A stretch of DNA of 64,000 nucleotides from DASQHW01 sp038238245 (GCA_038238245.1 JBBRXX010000022.1:15157-79156); one strand, 5' to 3'; positions 50,201 through 57,732 are shown, counted from the first letter of the stretch. The notes: generated by a model not told the origin, from the sequence alone. Translations and numbers: made by a program.

Positions 50201-50756
50201 GCAACAACAGCTCGACGACGTGAAGAACACGCGCCGCGAGCTGACACGTGTCATCAAGACCGTCGACGAGGAGATCGTGCGCGTGTTCGAGATTGCGTTC
50301 GCGGACGTCGCGCGCAACTTCTCCGAGCTGTTCACGATGCTCTTCCCGGGGGGCTCGGGCCGGCTCGTGCTGACAAATCCCGAGGACATGTTGAACACCG
50401 GCATCGAGATGGAGGCGCGTCCATCGGGGAAGATGGTCCGCCGGTTGTCGTTGCTGTCCGGTGGCGAACGGTCGCTCGCTGCCCTCGCGTATCTCTTCGG
50501 CGTGTTCCGGGCGCGGCCGTCGCCCTTCTACCTCATGGACGAGGTCGAGGCCGCGCTCGACGACGTGAACCTGCATCGGTTCCTCGATCTCCTCCATGAG
50601 TTCCGCAACGAGGCACAGCTCCTGGTGGTCTCCCACCAGAAGCGCACGATGGAGGCGGCCGACGTGCTCTACGGCGTGTCGATGCCACCGGGTGGTTCGA
50701 GCCGCGTCGTCAGTCAGCGGATCAACGACCTGCAGTTCGAGGACTCGCCCGCGTAG
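47265..50756 (+). CDS. smc: Chromosome segregation protein SMC
   Basis: 1163 residues from a TTG at 47265 with GAGAGGGGG upstream; FLKSLTLKGFKSFADKTTLD begins the head. Walker A GPNGSGKSN is near residue 32. Long coiled coils (about 170-500 and 670-1000) flank the hinge (about 510-660, with LGPLVDLLEIDEGVEVAVAA). The C-terminal head has the signature LLSGGERSLAALAYLFG and Walker B YLMDEVEAALDD. It organises the chromosome as a dimeric ATPase. A TACGCT hexamer at 47237-47242 may provide its own promoter. Confidence 0.95.
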   Translation: MFLKSLTLKGFKSFADKTTLDFEPGVCVVVGPNGSGKSNIVDSVAWVLGAQGARALRGGKMDDVIFAGTADRPALGRAEVSLTIDNTAHLLPIEFSEVTITRMLFRTGESEYMINGAPCRLLDIQELLSDTGIGRQQHVIVGQGQLDAVLNARPEDRRAIIEEAAGILKFRKRKEKAERRLDATEGNLLRLTDLLREVRRQLRPLERQADAARRHDGIVAELNAVRLHLAGREIEQLRSRERKRADARGDLAQEEQDVRVRLRALDTEVMDAEHALAIPGDDDVADLLARTVALRERSRGLVNLVAERTRGLERELTAVADEGVVESLVDEAAHLREQLTAVDTDFDALAPTRAEVDAAEARVASLVHGPPLVEAEAAYQGARRDVDELAERSATVARELHQARDTLARTDDEREALTPAIAEADSADTEAARVRRELESRAAVARELTSEGRELRAAEEMVQTADAAWREAEAEASRWRARAEMLASALDEAHAAAGGEHLADLDGVLGPLVDLLEIDEGVEVAVAAALGDALQAIVVEGDASARAAVERLKRGDRHALMLVAEGRARGVQISFAPAQTRPLGACVRGLHGGLDPVLARLFAPFVLADGGWEQALDVALANPGVIAVTREGDRFGGPSPWRAGPPGSSVVTPAALADATTRANDAEATRDNAAAQVDAARQRLAGARRAELVAAEDERRRRAELESLVARAAELRRDVEVRAASLDERRAALVARLGELEAEIASLPDIQVAAGTRLAQAEQARDDARTRRTEYERLRSQSAALRRDFDMRGAAVEERRAVLGARLVEVEARLAARPDEEAKARARRGRLEDRQAAIAELAIRLRDRATEVEALAERLQRRRREQSEAAREAGRQLDGLRVQRTDAEKQLGELRERASRLEVEEAEIRLRLEQAIESVRREHDCEPDVAVAAPPLEVPDGASLPARARELERELRLMGPINPLALSEYDALLERHEFLQQQLDDVKNTRRELTRVIKTVDEEIVRVFEIAFADVARNFSELFTMLFPGGSGRLVLTNPEDMLNTGIEMEARPSGKMVRRLSLLSGGERSLAALAYLFGVFRARPSPFYLMDEVEAALDDVNLHRFLDLLHEFRNEAQLLVVSHQKRTMEAADVLYGVSMPPGGSSRVVSQRINDLQFEDSPA

Positions 50757-50758
50757 TC

Positions 50759-51730
50759 ATGCTCCTGGCAGCGGCCGACCCGTGCGGCGAGCAGCGGCGC
50801 GTCTGGCTGTGCCATTGGGTCGGGAACTGGACGGACAATCGCACTGCCACCGACGTGGCGCGGTGGGCGTCGCCATGGTTGAGCATCGCCCTCATCGTGC
50901 TCACGGCGCTGATCGCGAACCGGCTCGCGCGCCGGGGCGTGAGACGGGCGGTTCGCCGGTGGGAGCAGGGCGGCCGTTTCACCGCGCTGCGCCGGCGCGC
51001 GTCGCTCGGAATGTTCCAACCGCTCGCGCCCGTGACGGCCGAGCGGCGCCATCAGCGCGCGGAGACCATCGGCGCGGGCCTGACGAGCTTCGTCACGATC
51101 ATCGTGTGGATGATCGCGCTTGTTTGGATGCTCGCGGTGCTCGGCGTCGAGGCTGCCACGTTGCTGACGAGCGCGGGATTGATCGGCGTGGCACTGGCGT
51201 TCGGCGCGCAGAACCTGCTGCGCGACCTGATCGCGGGAACCTTCATCATCTTCGAGGATCAGCTCGGCGTGGGCGATGTCGTCGATCTCGGTGTCGCGTC
51301 GGGCACCGTCGAAGAGGTGACATTGCGCCGCACGCAGTTGCGCGATCTCGAAGGTGTCGTGTGGCACGTACCGAATGGCGAGATCCACCGGGTGGGCAAC
51401 AAGTCGCAGCAGTGGTCGCGCGCGGTCATCGACGTGCCGATCTCGTCGCGCGCCGACCTCGACCGGGCGCGAGAGCTGATCAAGACCACCGCGGACGAGC
51501 TCACGCACGATGCCGGTTGGCGGGAGCGCCTGATCGACGCGCCGGAGGTGTGGGGCGTCGAGTCCTTCACACTCGACACGGTGACGATCCGCCTGGTCGT
51601 GAAGACCGAGCCCGGCGAGCAGTTCGCGGTCGCCCGCGAGCTACGCAGCCGGATCAGCCGCGCCCTCGTCGCGGCGGGTATCGCGTTGGCGCCTGTCGCG
51701 GATGATCCGGCCCACGAGCCGCCTGGGTAG
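50759..51730 (+). CDS. Small-conductance mechanosensitive channel (MscS family)
   Basis: 323 residues, ATG two bases after the smc stop. One N-terminal hydrophobic helix (about 38-58) and two near 100-145 precede the pore-lining segment GLIGVALAFGAQNLLRDLIA (Gly/Ala-rich TM3). The beta domain then has GTFIIFEDQLGVGDVVDLG, GTVEEVTLRRTQLRD and WHVPNGEIHRVGNKS, characteristic of the family. It releases solutes on hypo-osmotic shock. Confidence 0.88.
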   Translation: MLLAAADPCGEQRRVWLCHWVGNWTDNRTATDVARWASPWLSIALIVLTALIANRLARRGVRRAVRRWEQGGRFTALRRRASLGMFQPLAPVTAERRHQRAETIGAGLTSFVTIIVWMIALVWMLAVLGVEAATLLTSAGLIGVALAFGAQNLLRDLIAGTFIIFEDQLGVGDVVDLGVASGTVEEVTLRRTQLRDLEGVVWHVPNGEIHRVGNKSQQWSRAVIDVPISSRADLDRARELIKTTADELTHDAGWRERLIDAPEVWGVESFTLDTVTIRLVVKTEPGEQFAVARELRSRISRALVAAGIALAPVADDPAHEPPG

Positions 51731-51733
51731 CCT
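51728..51733 (+). promoter_or_regulatory. -10 hexamer TAGCCT for ftsY
   Basis: TAGCCT overlaps the mscS stop and ends 6 bp before the ftsY GTG, a leaderless-type arrangement within a dense gene cluster. Confidence 0.4.
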
Positions 51734-51739
51734 CCGGGC

Positions 51740-52894
51740 GTGCTGTTGATCGTCATCATCGTTGTTGCCGTCGTGCTCGTCGCGGGTGGCGCCGCCCTGG
51801 TCATCACCCGGCGGCGCGAACACCCGCGTGTGCCCGGCGAGCCGCCGCGTGCGCCCACCGCTTCCGCCACGGACCTCGATGTCCCGGTACCGACCATCGA
51901 GGAGCTCGAGGCGCTGCTCGAAGCGCCGGCACCGGTCGTCGAAGAACCCGCGCCGGCACCCGCGCCCGCCCCCGAGGTCATCGAGAAGCCACGCCTGCGC
52001 GACCGGCTCGGTCGTACCCGGAGCGCGTTCGCGGGCGCGTTCAGCCGCGTGCGCGGTCGCAAGATCGACGACGAGACCTGGGAAGAGATCGAAGAGGCGT
52101 TGCTGCTCGCCGACGTCGGTATGAGCACGACCACCCGCCTGCTCGACGCCGTCCGCACCCGCGCGCGCGAAGCATCGATCAGCGAACCCGACGATCTCGT
52201 CGGCCTCATTCGCGACGAGGTGACGGCGTTGCTCGACGGCGACGCCACGGATCGCACATTGCACGCGCCTCCCGGCGAGGCGAACGTGTGGGTGTTCGTG
52301 GGGGTGAATGGCGTCGGCAAGACCACGACGATCGGCAAGCTCGCGTCGCAGCGCGTCGCGGACGGTCACCGCGTCGTGCTCGCGGCAGCCGACACGTTCC
52401 GCGCCGCGGCGGCCGATCAGCTCCAGCTGTGGGCCGAGCGAACCGGTGGGGAGATCGTGCGCGGTCAGGAGGGCGCCGATCCCGGCTCCGTGGTGTTCGA
52501 CGCGATGGCCGCCGCCAACAGCCGCGGGGCCGACCTCGTGCTCGTGGACACCGCCGGGCGGTTGCACACGAAGACCAACCTCATGGAGGAGCTGAAGAAG
52601 CTCCGCCGGATCGTCGACCGGACCCCGGGCGCATGCAAGGAGGTGCTGCTGGTCATCGACGCGTCGACCGGGCAGAACGGCCTCGTGCAGGCGAAACAGT
52701 TTGCGGAGGCGGTCGACGTCACCGGCATCGTGCTCACGAAGCTCGACGGCACCGCGAAGGGCGGCATCGTCCTCGCGATCCAGTCGGAGCTCGGCATCCC
52801 GGTGAAGGTCGTCGGTGTCGGCGAAGGCGTGGGCGACCTCATCACCTTCGATCCCAAAGAGTTCGCGGCCGCCCTGTTCGAGGGCGACGTTTAG
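51740..52894 (+). CDS. ftsY: Signal recognition particle receptor FtsY
   Basis: 384 residues. An N-terminal hydrophobic anchor (about 1-20) and a Pro/Glu/Ala-rich linker (about 30-85) precede the NG domain: GVNGVGKTTTIGKLA (G1), DTFRAAAADQLQ, LVDTAGRLHTKTNL (G3), TKLDGTAKGG (G4) and GVGEGVGDLITFDPKEF. It docks SRP-ribosome complexes at the membrane. It is followed by a nested hairpin and then ffh, its partner GTPase. Confidence 0.94.
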   Translation: MLLIVIIVVAVVLVAGGAALVITRRREHPRVPGEPPRAPTASATDLDVPVPTIEELEALLEAPAPVVEEPAPAPAPAPEVIEKPRLRDRLGRTRSAFAGAFSRVRGRKIDDETWEEIEEALLLADVGMSTTTRLLDAVRTRAREASISEPDDLVGLIRDEVTALLDGDATDRTLHAPPGEANVWVFVGVNGVGKTTTIGKLASQRVADGHRVVLAAADTFRAAAADQLQLWAERTGGEIVRGQEGADPGSVVFDAMAAANSRGADLVLVDTAGRLHTKTNLMEELKKLRRIVDRTPGACKEVLLVIDASTGQNGLVQAKQFAEAVDVTGIVLTKLDGTAKGGIVLAIQSELGIPVKVVGVGEGVGDLITFDPKEFAAALFEGDV

Positions 52895-52896
52895 GA

Positions 52897-52945
52897 GTTC
52901 TTGCGAGGTTTGGCGACACATGGTGTCGCCGTCCGTCGCAAGAAC
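52897..52945 (+). terminator. 49 nt nested hairpin between ftsY and ffh
   Basis: Outer stem GTTCTTGCGA (52897-52906) pairs perfectly with TCGCAAGAAC (52936-52945); inner stem GGCGACAC (52912-52919) pairs perfectly with GTGTCGCC (52923-52930) around an ATG triloop; a symmetric 5/5 internal loop separates them. It begins 2 bp after the ftsY stop. There is no T-tract, so it could be a terminator, an RNA processing site, or a cis-element of the ffh promoter just downstream. Confidence 0.6.
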
Positions 52946-52955
52946 CGATCGGCAC

Positions 52956-52961
52956 TACTCT
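52956..52961 (+). promoter_or_regulatory. -10 hexamer TACTCT for ffh
   Basis: TACTCT lies 9 bp before the ffh GTG at 52971. The corresponding -35 region would fall in the right arm of the nested hairpin. Confidence 0.4.
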
Positions 52962-52970
52962 GGACCCCCT

Positions 52971-54362
52971 GTGTTCGACGCACTGAGCGACCGGCTCGAC
53001 GGCATCTTCTCCCGGCTGCGCAACCGCGGCCACATGACCGAGCGCGACGTCGACGAGGTGTCGCGCGAGCTGCGCGTCGCGCTCCTCGAAGCGGACGTGA
53101 ACGTGCGCGTGGCGCGCGGGTTCATCACCCGCGTGAAGGAGCGCGCGGTCGGCGAGGAGCTGTCGAAGAGCCTCACGCCGGGCCAGCAGTTCATCAAGAT
53201 CGTCCACGAGCAGCTCGTCGAGACGCTCGGCGGCACCAGCGGCAAGCTCACGATGAGTCCCAAGCCGCCGACGGTCGTGATGCTCGCCGGTCTCCAGGGC
53301 TCCGGAAAGACGACCGCCGCCGGCAAGCTCGCCCGCCTGCTGAAGTCGCAGGGGTTGCACCCGCTGCTCGTCGGCGCCGACCTGCAGCGCCCGGCCGCGG
53401 TCGAGCAGTTGCGCGTCCTCGCAGGCCGCGTCGACGTGCCGTTTTACAGCGAGGCGACCGATCCGGTGAGCGTCGCGCGCGGCGCCATCGCCGAGGCACA
53501 GCGGCTCGGGCGCAACATCGTCATCGTCGACACCGCCGGTCGCTTGCAGATCGACACCGACCTGATGGACGAGCTCCGCGCGATCGACGCGGCCGTCGAG
53601 CCGCACAACACGTTGCTGGTCGTCGACGCGATGACCGGGCAGGAAGCGGTGAACGTCGCCGAGGCGTTCAACGAGGCGGTCGGGCTCGACGGCGTGATCC
53701 TGACCAAGATCGACGGCGACGCGCGCGGCGGCGCGGCGTTGTCGGTGAAAGAGGTCGTCGGGAAACCCATCCTGTTCGCGGGTACGGGGGAGAAGCTCGA
53801 CGAGTTCGAGGCGTTCCATCCCGACCGGATGGCGAGCCGCATCCTCGGCATGGGCGACATGCTCACGCTCATCGAGAAGGTCGAGTCGACCTTTGAAGAG
53901 GACGAGCAGCGCAAGGCCGAGGAGATCCTGGAGAGCGGGCGACTCACGCTCGAGGATTTCCTCGAGCAGATGCAGCAGGTGAAGCGGATGGGCCCGCTGA
54001 AGAACGTGCTCGGAATGTTGCCCGGCATGCCGAAGGAGATTCGCAACGCCGACATCGACGACAAGGAGATCGGTCGCGTCGAAGCGATCATCCGGTCGAT
54101 GACTCCCGAGGAGCGACGGAAGCCGGAGCTCATCAACGGCTCGCGCCGTACGCGCATCGCCAAGGGCAGTGGCACGACCTCGACCGAGGTCAACAACCTG
54201 CTGAAGCAGTTCAAGCAGGTGCAGCAGATGATGAAGAGCATGCCGGGTGTCGCGCGCAAGGTGAAGGGCAAGAAAGGCAAGAAGGGCAAGGCCGGCACCG
54301 GGCCGCGGACGCCGACGGGTGGCGGTATCCCGGCGGGCTTCCCCGGGCTTCCCGAGCTCTGA
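52971..54362 (+). CDS. ffh: Signal recognition particle protein Ffh
   Basis: 463 residues from the GTG at 52971. N domain FDALSDRLDGIFSRLRNRGH; G domain with LAGLQGSGKTTAAGKLA, GADLQRPAAVEQL, VDTAGRLQIDTDLM and LTKIDGDARGGAAL; then the Met-rich M domain (about 295-430) with MGPLKNVLGMLPGMPK and NLLKQFKQVQQMMKSM. The tail is Lys/Gly-rich. It binds 4.5S RNA and signal sequences. The SRP RNA gene was not found in this window. Confidence 0.94.
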   Translation: MFDALSDRLDGIFSRLRNRGHMTERDVDEVSRELRVALLEADVNVRVARGFITRVKERAVGEELSKSLTPGQQFIKIVHEQLVETLGGTSGKLTMSPKPPTVVMLAGLQGSGKTTAAGKLARLLKSQGLHPLLVGADLQRPAAVEQLRVLAGRVDVPFYSEATDPVSVARGAIAEAQRLGRNIVIVDTAGRLQIDTDLMDELRAIDAAVEPHNTLLVVDAMTGQEAVNVAEAFNEAVGLDGVILTKIDGDARGGAALSVKEVVGKPILFAGTGEKLDEFEAFHPDRMASRILGMGDMLTLIEKVESTFEEDEQRKAEEILESGRLTLEDFLEQMQQVKRMGPLKNVLGMLPGMPKEIRNADIDDKEIGRVEAIIRSMTPEERRKPELINGSRRTRIAKGSGTTSTEVNNLLKQFKQVQQMMKSMPGVARKVKGKKGKKGKAGTGPRTPTGGGIPAGFPGLPEL

Positions 54363-54364
54363 CC

Positions 54365-54370
54365 TAGACT
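54365..54370 (+). promoter_or_regulatory. -10 hexamer TAGACT upstream of rpsP
   Basis: TAGACT just after the ffh stop would start a leader of about 39 nt carrying TAGGAG before the rpsP TTG. Confidence 0.4.
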
Positions 54371-54415
54371 CGCCCGCCGTTCCTCAACGTCTTCGCAAAC
54401 AGTAGGAGTTGTTCC

Positions 54416-54844
54416 TTGGCCGTCAAGATCCGCCTGATGCGCGTCGGCAAGAAGAAGCAGCCGACCTACCGCGTCGTCGTCGCCGATGCCCGCAGTCCCC
54501 GCGACGGTCGCTTCATCGAGATCATCGGCCAGTACGCACCTCGCCAGGAGCCGTCGCTCGTGACGATCGACAGCGAGCGGGCATTGCACTGGCTCCGCAA
54601 CGGCGCCCAGCCCACCGAGGAAGCGGCGAAGCTGTTGGAGATCAGCGGCGTGTGGGACGCGTACACGCAGGACACGGGCAAGGCGCCGGCCGCGAAGCCG
54701 AAGCCGAAGACGAAGGCGCCCAAGGCGAAGACGGTGACCGAGGCGCCCGCGGCCCCCGCCGCCGCCGAAGCCCCGGCCCCGGCAGCGCCCGCCGCGGCAG
54801 CGCCCGCCGCGGAAGCGCCCGCCGAGGAAGCGACTGAATCGTGA
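54416..54844 (+). CDS. rpsP: 30S ribosomal protein S16 with a C-terminal Lys/Ala/Pro extension
   Basis: 142 residues; TTG start with TAGGAG upstream. AVKIRLMRVGKKKQPTYRVV and VADARSPRDGRFIEIIGQYA are diagnostic, as is TEEAAKLLEISG. The core ends near residue 85; the last 57 residues are a low-complexity tail, first basic (KPKPKTKAPKAKT), then Ala/Pro/Glu (AAPAAEAPAEEATES). The stop overlaps khpA (GTGA). Confidence 0.93.
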   Translation: MAVKIRLMRVGKKKQPTYRVVVADARSPRDGRFIEIIGQYAPRQEPSLVTIDSERALHWLRNGAQPTEEAAKLLEISGVWDAYTQDTGKAPAAKPKPKTKAPKAKTVTEAPAAPAAAEAPAPAAPAAAAPAAEAPAEEATES

Positions 54845-55182
54845 GCGACGAACACGACGACGACCTCGAAGCCGAAGACGACCTCGAGGACGACGACGAG
54901 TTCGAAGACGACGAGGTTGCCCCCGAAGGCAACCGTGCCGTTGGTGCGCGTGCGCGCACGGCGGTGGAACACATCGCCCGGCACCTCGTCGACGACCCCG
55001 ACGGCGTCTTCGTGGACGCCAGCGAACGCCGCGACACTGTCGCGCTGCTGATCCACGCCAGCCCCGGCGACCTCGGCCGCATCATCGGCAAGCGCGGGCG
55101 CGTCATTCAGGCGATGCGCCAGCTCGCCCGGGCGTCCGCCTCGACCGAAGGCATCCGCGTCACCGTGGACGTCGCGGAGTAG
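54841..55182 (+). CDS. khpA: KH-domain RNA-binding protein KhpA with acidic N-terminal extension
   Basis: 113 residues; GTG overlapping the rpsP stop. The first ~27 residues are almost all Asp and Glu (for example LEAEDDLEDDDEFEDDE). The KH fold follows, with ASPGDLGRIIGKRGRVIQAM containing the GKRG (GxxG) RNA-binding loop. KhpA proteins bind RNA and influence division and envelope genes in Gram-positives. The position rpsP-khpA-rimM-trmD-rplS is conserved; the acidic head is unusual. Confidence 0.9.
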   Translation: MSDEHDDDLEAEDDLEDDDEFEDDEVAPEGNRAVGARARTAVEHIARHLVDDPDGVFVDASERRDTVALLIHASPGDLGRIIGKRGRVIQAMRQLARASASTEGIRVTVDVAE

Positions 55183-55185
55183 CGC

Positions 55186-55650
55186 TTGCGGCTCGAAGTC
55201 GGGCGCATCGGTCGCGCGCACGGCTTGCAGGGCGAGGTCCACGTCGCCCCGATCAGCAATCGTCCCGAGCGCTTCGCACCCGGTTCGGTGCTGTTCGCAG
55301 GTGACCGTGAATTGGTGATCGTGACGTCGCGACGGCATCAGGATCGATGGGTCGTGCGCTTCGAAGGCATCGTCGATCGCGAAGGCGCCGAATCCTTGCG
55401 CAACCTGATCGTCCTCGGCGATGCCGTCGAAGGGACGTCCGACGGCGAGCTCTGGGTGCACGAGATGATCGGCGCCGAGGTGCGCGACCGCGCCGGCCGC
55501 GAGTTCGGGCGCGTCGTCTCGGTCGAGGCGAACCCGGCCCACGATCTCCTGGTGCTCGAGAGCGGCGCGCTGGTACCGATCGTCTTCGTGGTCTCGAACG
55601 GGCCGGGCGCGCTGGTCATCGACCCCCCCGAGGGACTCTTCGACCTGTGA
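55186..55650 (+). CDS. rimM: Ribosome maturation factor RimM
   Basis: 154 residues; TTG start three bases after khpA. RLEVGRIGRAHGLQGEVHVA is the typical start; WVVRFEGIVDREGAESLRNL ends the first beta barrel; the PRC-barrel part has VHEMIGAEVRDRAGREFGRV and LLVLESGALVPIVF. It assists 30S head assembly with S19. Slightly short, but both domains are present. Confidence 0.9.
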   Translation: MRLEVGRIGRAHGLQGEVHVAPISNRPERFAPGSVLFAGDRELVIVTSRRHQDRWVVRFEGIVDREGAESLRNLIVLGDAVEGTSDGELWVHEMIGAEVRDRAGREFGRVVSVEANPAHDLLVLESGALVPIVFVVSNGPGALVIDPPEGLFDL

Positions 55651-55665
55651 CGAGCCGATAACGCC

Positions 55666-56394
55666 ATGCGCATCGACGTGTTCACGATCTTCCCCGAGTA
55701 CCTCGACGCGCCGCTGCGCGTCTCGATCGTCGGTCGCGCGCGCGAGTCGGGATTGCTCGACGTGCGCCTGCACAACCCGCGCGAGGTGACGACCGACCCC
55801 CATCGCAGCGTCGATGACGAGCCGTTCGGTGGTGGCGCGGGCATGGTGATGATGCCGGGGCCGCTGTTCGATGCCGTCGAGGTTGCGCAGCCACTCCGAC
55901 CGCTGTTCCTCTTGTCGGCGAGCGGCCGACGCTTCGACCAGGCGATGGCCGCCGAGCTCGCCGCGGGCGACGGCTTCTCGTTGATCTGTGGACGCTACGA
56001 AGGCGTCGACCAGCGCGTCGCGGATCATCTCTGCGACGGTGAGCTGTCGATCGGCGACTTCGTGCTCGCGGGCGGTGAAGCGGCGGCGCTCGCCGTCATC
56101 GAGGCTGTGGTGCGGTTACGCGAAGGCGTGCTCGGCAACGACGCGTCGGCCGGCGACGAATCGTTCACCGACGGCCTCCTCGAATATCCCCAGTACACGC
56201 GTCCGGCGACCTTCCGGGACTGGAGCGTGCCCGACGTCCTGCGGTCCGGCGATCATCGGCGCATCGCCCGTTGGCGCCGGGCGCGGGCGTTGCGGCGCAC
56301 CGCGGCGCGCCGCCCGGAGCTCCTCGGGCGGTCGCTGACCGACGAGGAGCAGGCACTGCTCGACGAGTTCCCCGACCACCAGGCGCCCGGCTAG
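55666..56394 (+). CDS. trmD: tRNA (guanine(37)-N(1))-methyltransferase TrmD
   Basis: 242 residues. MRIDVFTIFPEYLDAPLRVS, DDEPFGGGAGMVMMPGPLFD, LICGRYEGVDQRV and the SPOUT knot region SIGDFVLAGGEAAALAVIEA are diagnostic. TRPATFRDWSVPDVLRSGDH gives the C-terminal domain. It makes m1G37 in tRNAs, preventing frameshifts. Trefoil-knot SAM binding site intact. Confidence 0.94.
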   Translation: MRIDVFTIFPEYLDAPLRVSIVGRARESGLLDVRLHNPREVTTDPHRSVDDEPFGGGAGMVMMPGPLFDAVEVAQPLRPLFLLSASGRRFDQAMAAELAAGDGFSLICGRYEGVDQRVADHLCDGELSIGDFVLAGGEAAALAVIEAVVRLREGVLGNDASAGDESFTDGLLEYPQYTRPATFRDWSVPDVLRSGDHRRIARWRRARALRRTAARRPELLGRSLTDEEQALLDEFPDHQAPG

Positions 56395-56397
56395 CAT
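56392..56397 (+). promoter_or_regulatory. -10 hexamer TAGCAT for rplS
   Basis: TAGCAT coincides with the trmD stop; it would give a leader of about 24 nt with GGGAG before the rplS ATG at 56428. Confidence 0.35.
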
Positions 56398-56427
56398 CGT
56401 CGGTCTGCCGTCCCCCGGGAGCCCGTG

Positions 56428-56772
56428 ATGAACCGCACCGATCTCGTCGACCGCGCCCAGCTGCGGGACGACATCCCCGACTTCGGGCCCGGCGACACCC
56501 TGAAGGTCCACGTGCGCGTGGTCGAGGGCAACCGGCAGCGGGTCCAGGTGTTCCAGGGGGTCGTGATCCGCAGGCAGGGCAGCGGGGCCCGGGAGACCTT
56601 CACCGTGCGCAAGGTGAGCTTCGGCGTGGGGGTCGAGAGGACGTTCCCCGTCCACTCTCCGATCATCGCCCGCATCGAGGTCATCACCCGTGGTGACGTA
56701 CGGCGCGCAAAGCTGTACTACCTGCGCGACCGCATCGGAAAGCGGGCGAAGATCAAGGAAAAGCGCACCTGA
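56428..56772 (+). CDS. rplS: 50S ribosomal protein L19
   Basis: 114 residues from the ATG at 56428. DIPDFGPGDTLKVHVRVVEG, VFQGVVIRRQGSGARETFTV and PIIARIEVITRGDVRRAKLY then YLRDRIGKRAKIKE are diagnostic. In many actinobacteria lepB and rnhB follow; here the next gene is the DUF2469 protein. Confidence 0.95.
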   Translation: MNRTDLVDRAQLRDDIPDFGPGDTLKVHVRVVEGNRQRVQVFQGVVIRRQGSGARETFTVRKVSFGVGVERTFPVHSPIIARIEVITRGDVRRAKLYYLRDRIGKRAKIKEKRT

Positions 56773-56832
56773 CCAGGGCTTTCGCGTCGAAAACCCTCCG
56801 CCGGATCGGCCGGGGACGGGCGTCGGCGGTCG

Positions 56833-56838
56833 TAGACT
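56833..56838 (+). promoter_or_regulatory. -10 hexamer TAGACT for the DUF2469 gene
   Basis: TAGACT ends 6 bp before the GTG at 56845, a leaderless-type promoter. Confidence 0.45.
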
Positions 56839-56844
56839 GGGGCG

Positions 56845-57138
56845 GTGAGCGCCGAGGACCTGGAGCGGTACGAGACCGAAATCGAGCTCCAGCTCTATCG
56901 GGAGTACCGCGACGTGCTGCCGATGTTCCAGTTCGTCGTCGAGACCGAGCGTCGCTTCTATCTGGCGAATGACGTGAAGCTCGATGTGAAGCACGAAAAC
57001 AGCCGGACGTACTTCGACCTGCAGCTCCGCGACGCGTGGGTGTGGGACATGTACCGGCCGACACGTTTTGTCGCGGACGTGCACGTGGTGACGTTCAAGG
57101 ACGTCAACGTCGAAGAGCTTCCCGGCAAGGATCTCTAG
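56845..57138 (+). CDS. DUF2469 family protein
   Basis: 97 residues. SAEDLERYETEIELQLYREY, VVETERRFYLANDVKL and DLQLRDAWVWDMYRPTRFVA with VVTFKDVNVEEL are the conserved actinobacterial DUF2469 sequence (mycobacterial Rv2901c type). It is small, acidic and cytosolic; the function is unknown. The gene is nearly always near rplS-yraN. It follows rplS after 72 bp and has its own leaderless-type promoter. Confidence 0.88.
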   Translation: MSAEDLERYETEIELQLYREYRDVLPMFQFVVETERRFYLANDVKLDVKHENSRTYFDLQLRDAWVWDMYRPTRFVADVHVVTFKDVNVEELPGKDL

Positions 57139-57182
57139 CTTCCCCGGCAACGACCCAGACAACACAGCCAGGGAGACGCGAA

Positions 57183-57536
57183 GTGGACGCCCGGCGCATC
57201 GTGGGGGACGCCGGCGAGGATGCGGTCGCCGCGTGGTACGAAGCGGCCGGCTACTCGATCGTGGCGCGCAACTGGCGCGTGCGCGAAGGAGAGCTCGACG
57301 TCATCGCCCGTCGCGGCGGCGTGCTGGTCTTCTGCGAGGCCAAGACGCGCCGCGGCGAGAGGTTCGGCACCCCGGCGGAGGCGGTGACGGCCCGCAAGCA
57401 GGCCCGCATTCGTGGGCTCGCCGCGCAGTGGCTCGCGGCACATCGGGTGCGCGCCGACGTGTTGCGGTTCGACGTCGCGTCGGTACGCCCTGACGGACGC
57501 GGCTGGATCGTCGACGTCATCGAGGCCGCTTTCTAG
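57183..57536 (+). CDS. yraN: YraN/UPF0102 family nuclease-fold protein
   Basis: 117 residues from the GTG at 57183 with GGGAGACG upstream. GEDAVAAWYEAAGYSIVARN, WRVREGELDVIARRGG and VFCEAKTRRGERFGTPAEAV carry the PD-(D/E)xK-like motif (E-LD-, E-AK). The family resembles Holliday-junction resolvase folds and often lies beside comM-dprA, suggesting DNA processing. The comM gene here is on the opposite strand about 2 kb away. Confidence 0.85.
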   Translation: MDARRIVGDAGEDAVAAWYEAAGYSIVARNWRVREGELDVIARRGGVLVFCEAKTRRGERFGTPAEAVTARKQARIRGLAAQWLAAHRVRADVLRFDVASVRPDGRGWIVDVIEAAF

Positions 57537-57723
57537 CGCGAGCTGCGCGAAACCAGCAGCCGGTGTGCCAATGCCGGCGATCCGCGGGCGCGGCGCGGGG
57601 CACGACCACCTCGTGTCCTTCGCCGGCGCGGATCTCGTGGTCGCAACCGGGACAGCGGTACGTCTTCACGGCCTCGTACGGCTGCACGTGCCGGACCTGG
57701 ATGTCGTCGCTGTCGTCAAACAT
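57517..57723 (-). CDS. Small zinc-ribbon protein, conserved in actinobacteria
   Basis: 68 residues from the ATG at 57723. One CxxC (YRCPGCDHEIRAGEGHEVVV) and a HWHTGCW motif probably make a four-ligand zinc site. Similar small proteins occur next to yraN in other actinobacteria, usually called hypothetical. The 3' end overlaps yraN convergently by 20 bp. Its promoter overlaps that of the enoyl-CoA hydratase. Confidence 0.65.
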   Translation of the reverse strand: MFDDSDDIQVRHVQPYEAVKTYRCPGCDHEIRAGEGHEVVVPRAAPADRRHWHTGCWFRAARARKRPR

Positions 57724-57732
57724 GGCCGCAGC

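Noticed and set aside
47906..50404. 832-codon antisense frame opposite smc, and similar long antisense frames opposite fakA, recG and plsX
   Set aside because: They are Ser/Arg/Ala-rich shadows of real genes without motifs or starts.
52897..52945. SRP (4.5S) RNA gene between ftsY and ffh
   Set aside because: The hairpin is too short and lacks the GGAA-type tetraloop and conserved internal loops of SRP RNA.
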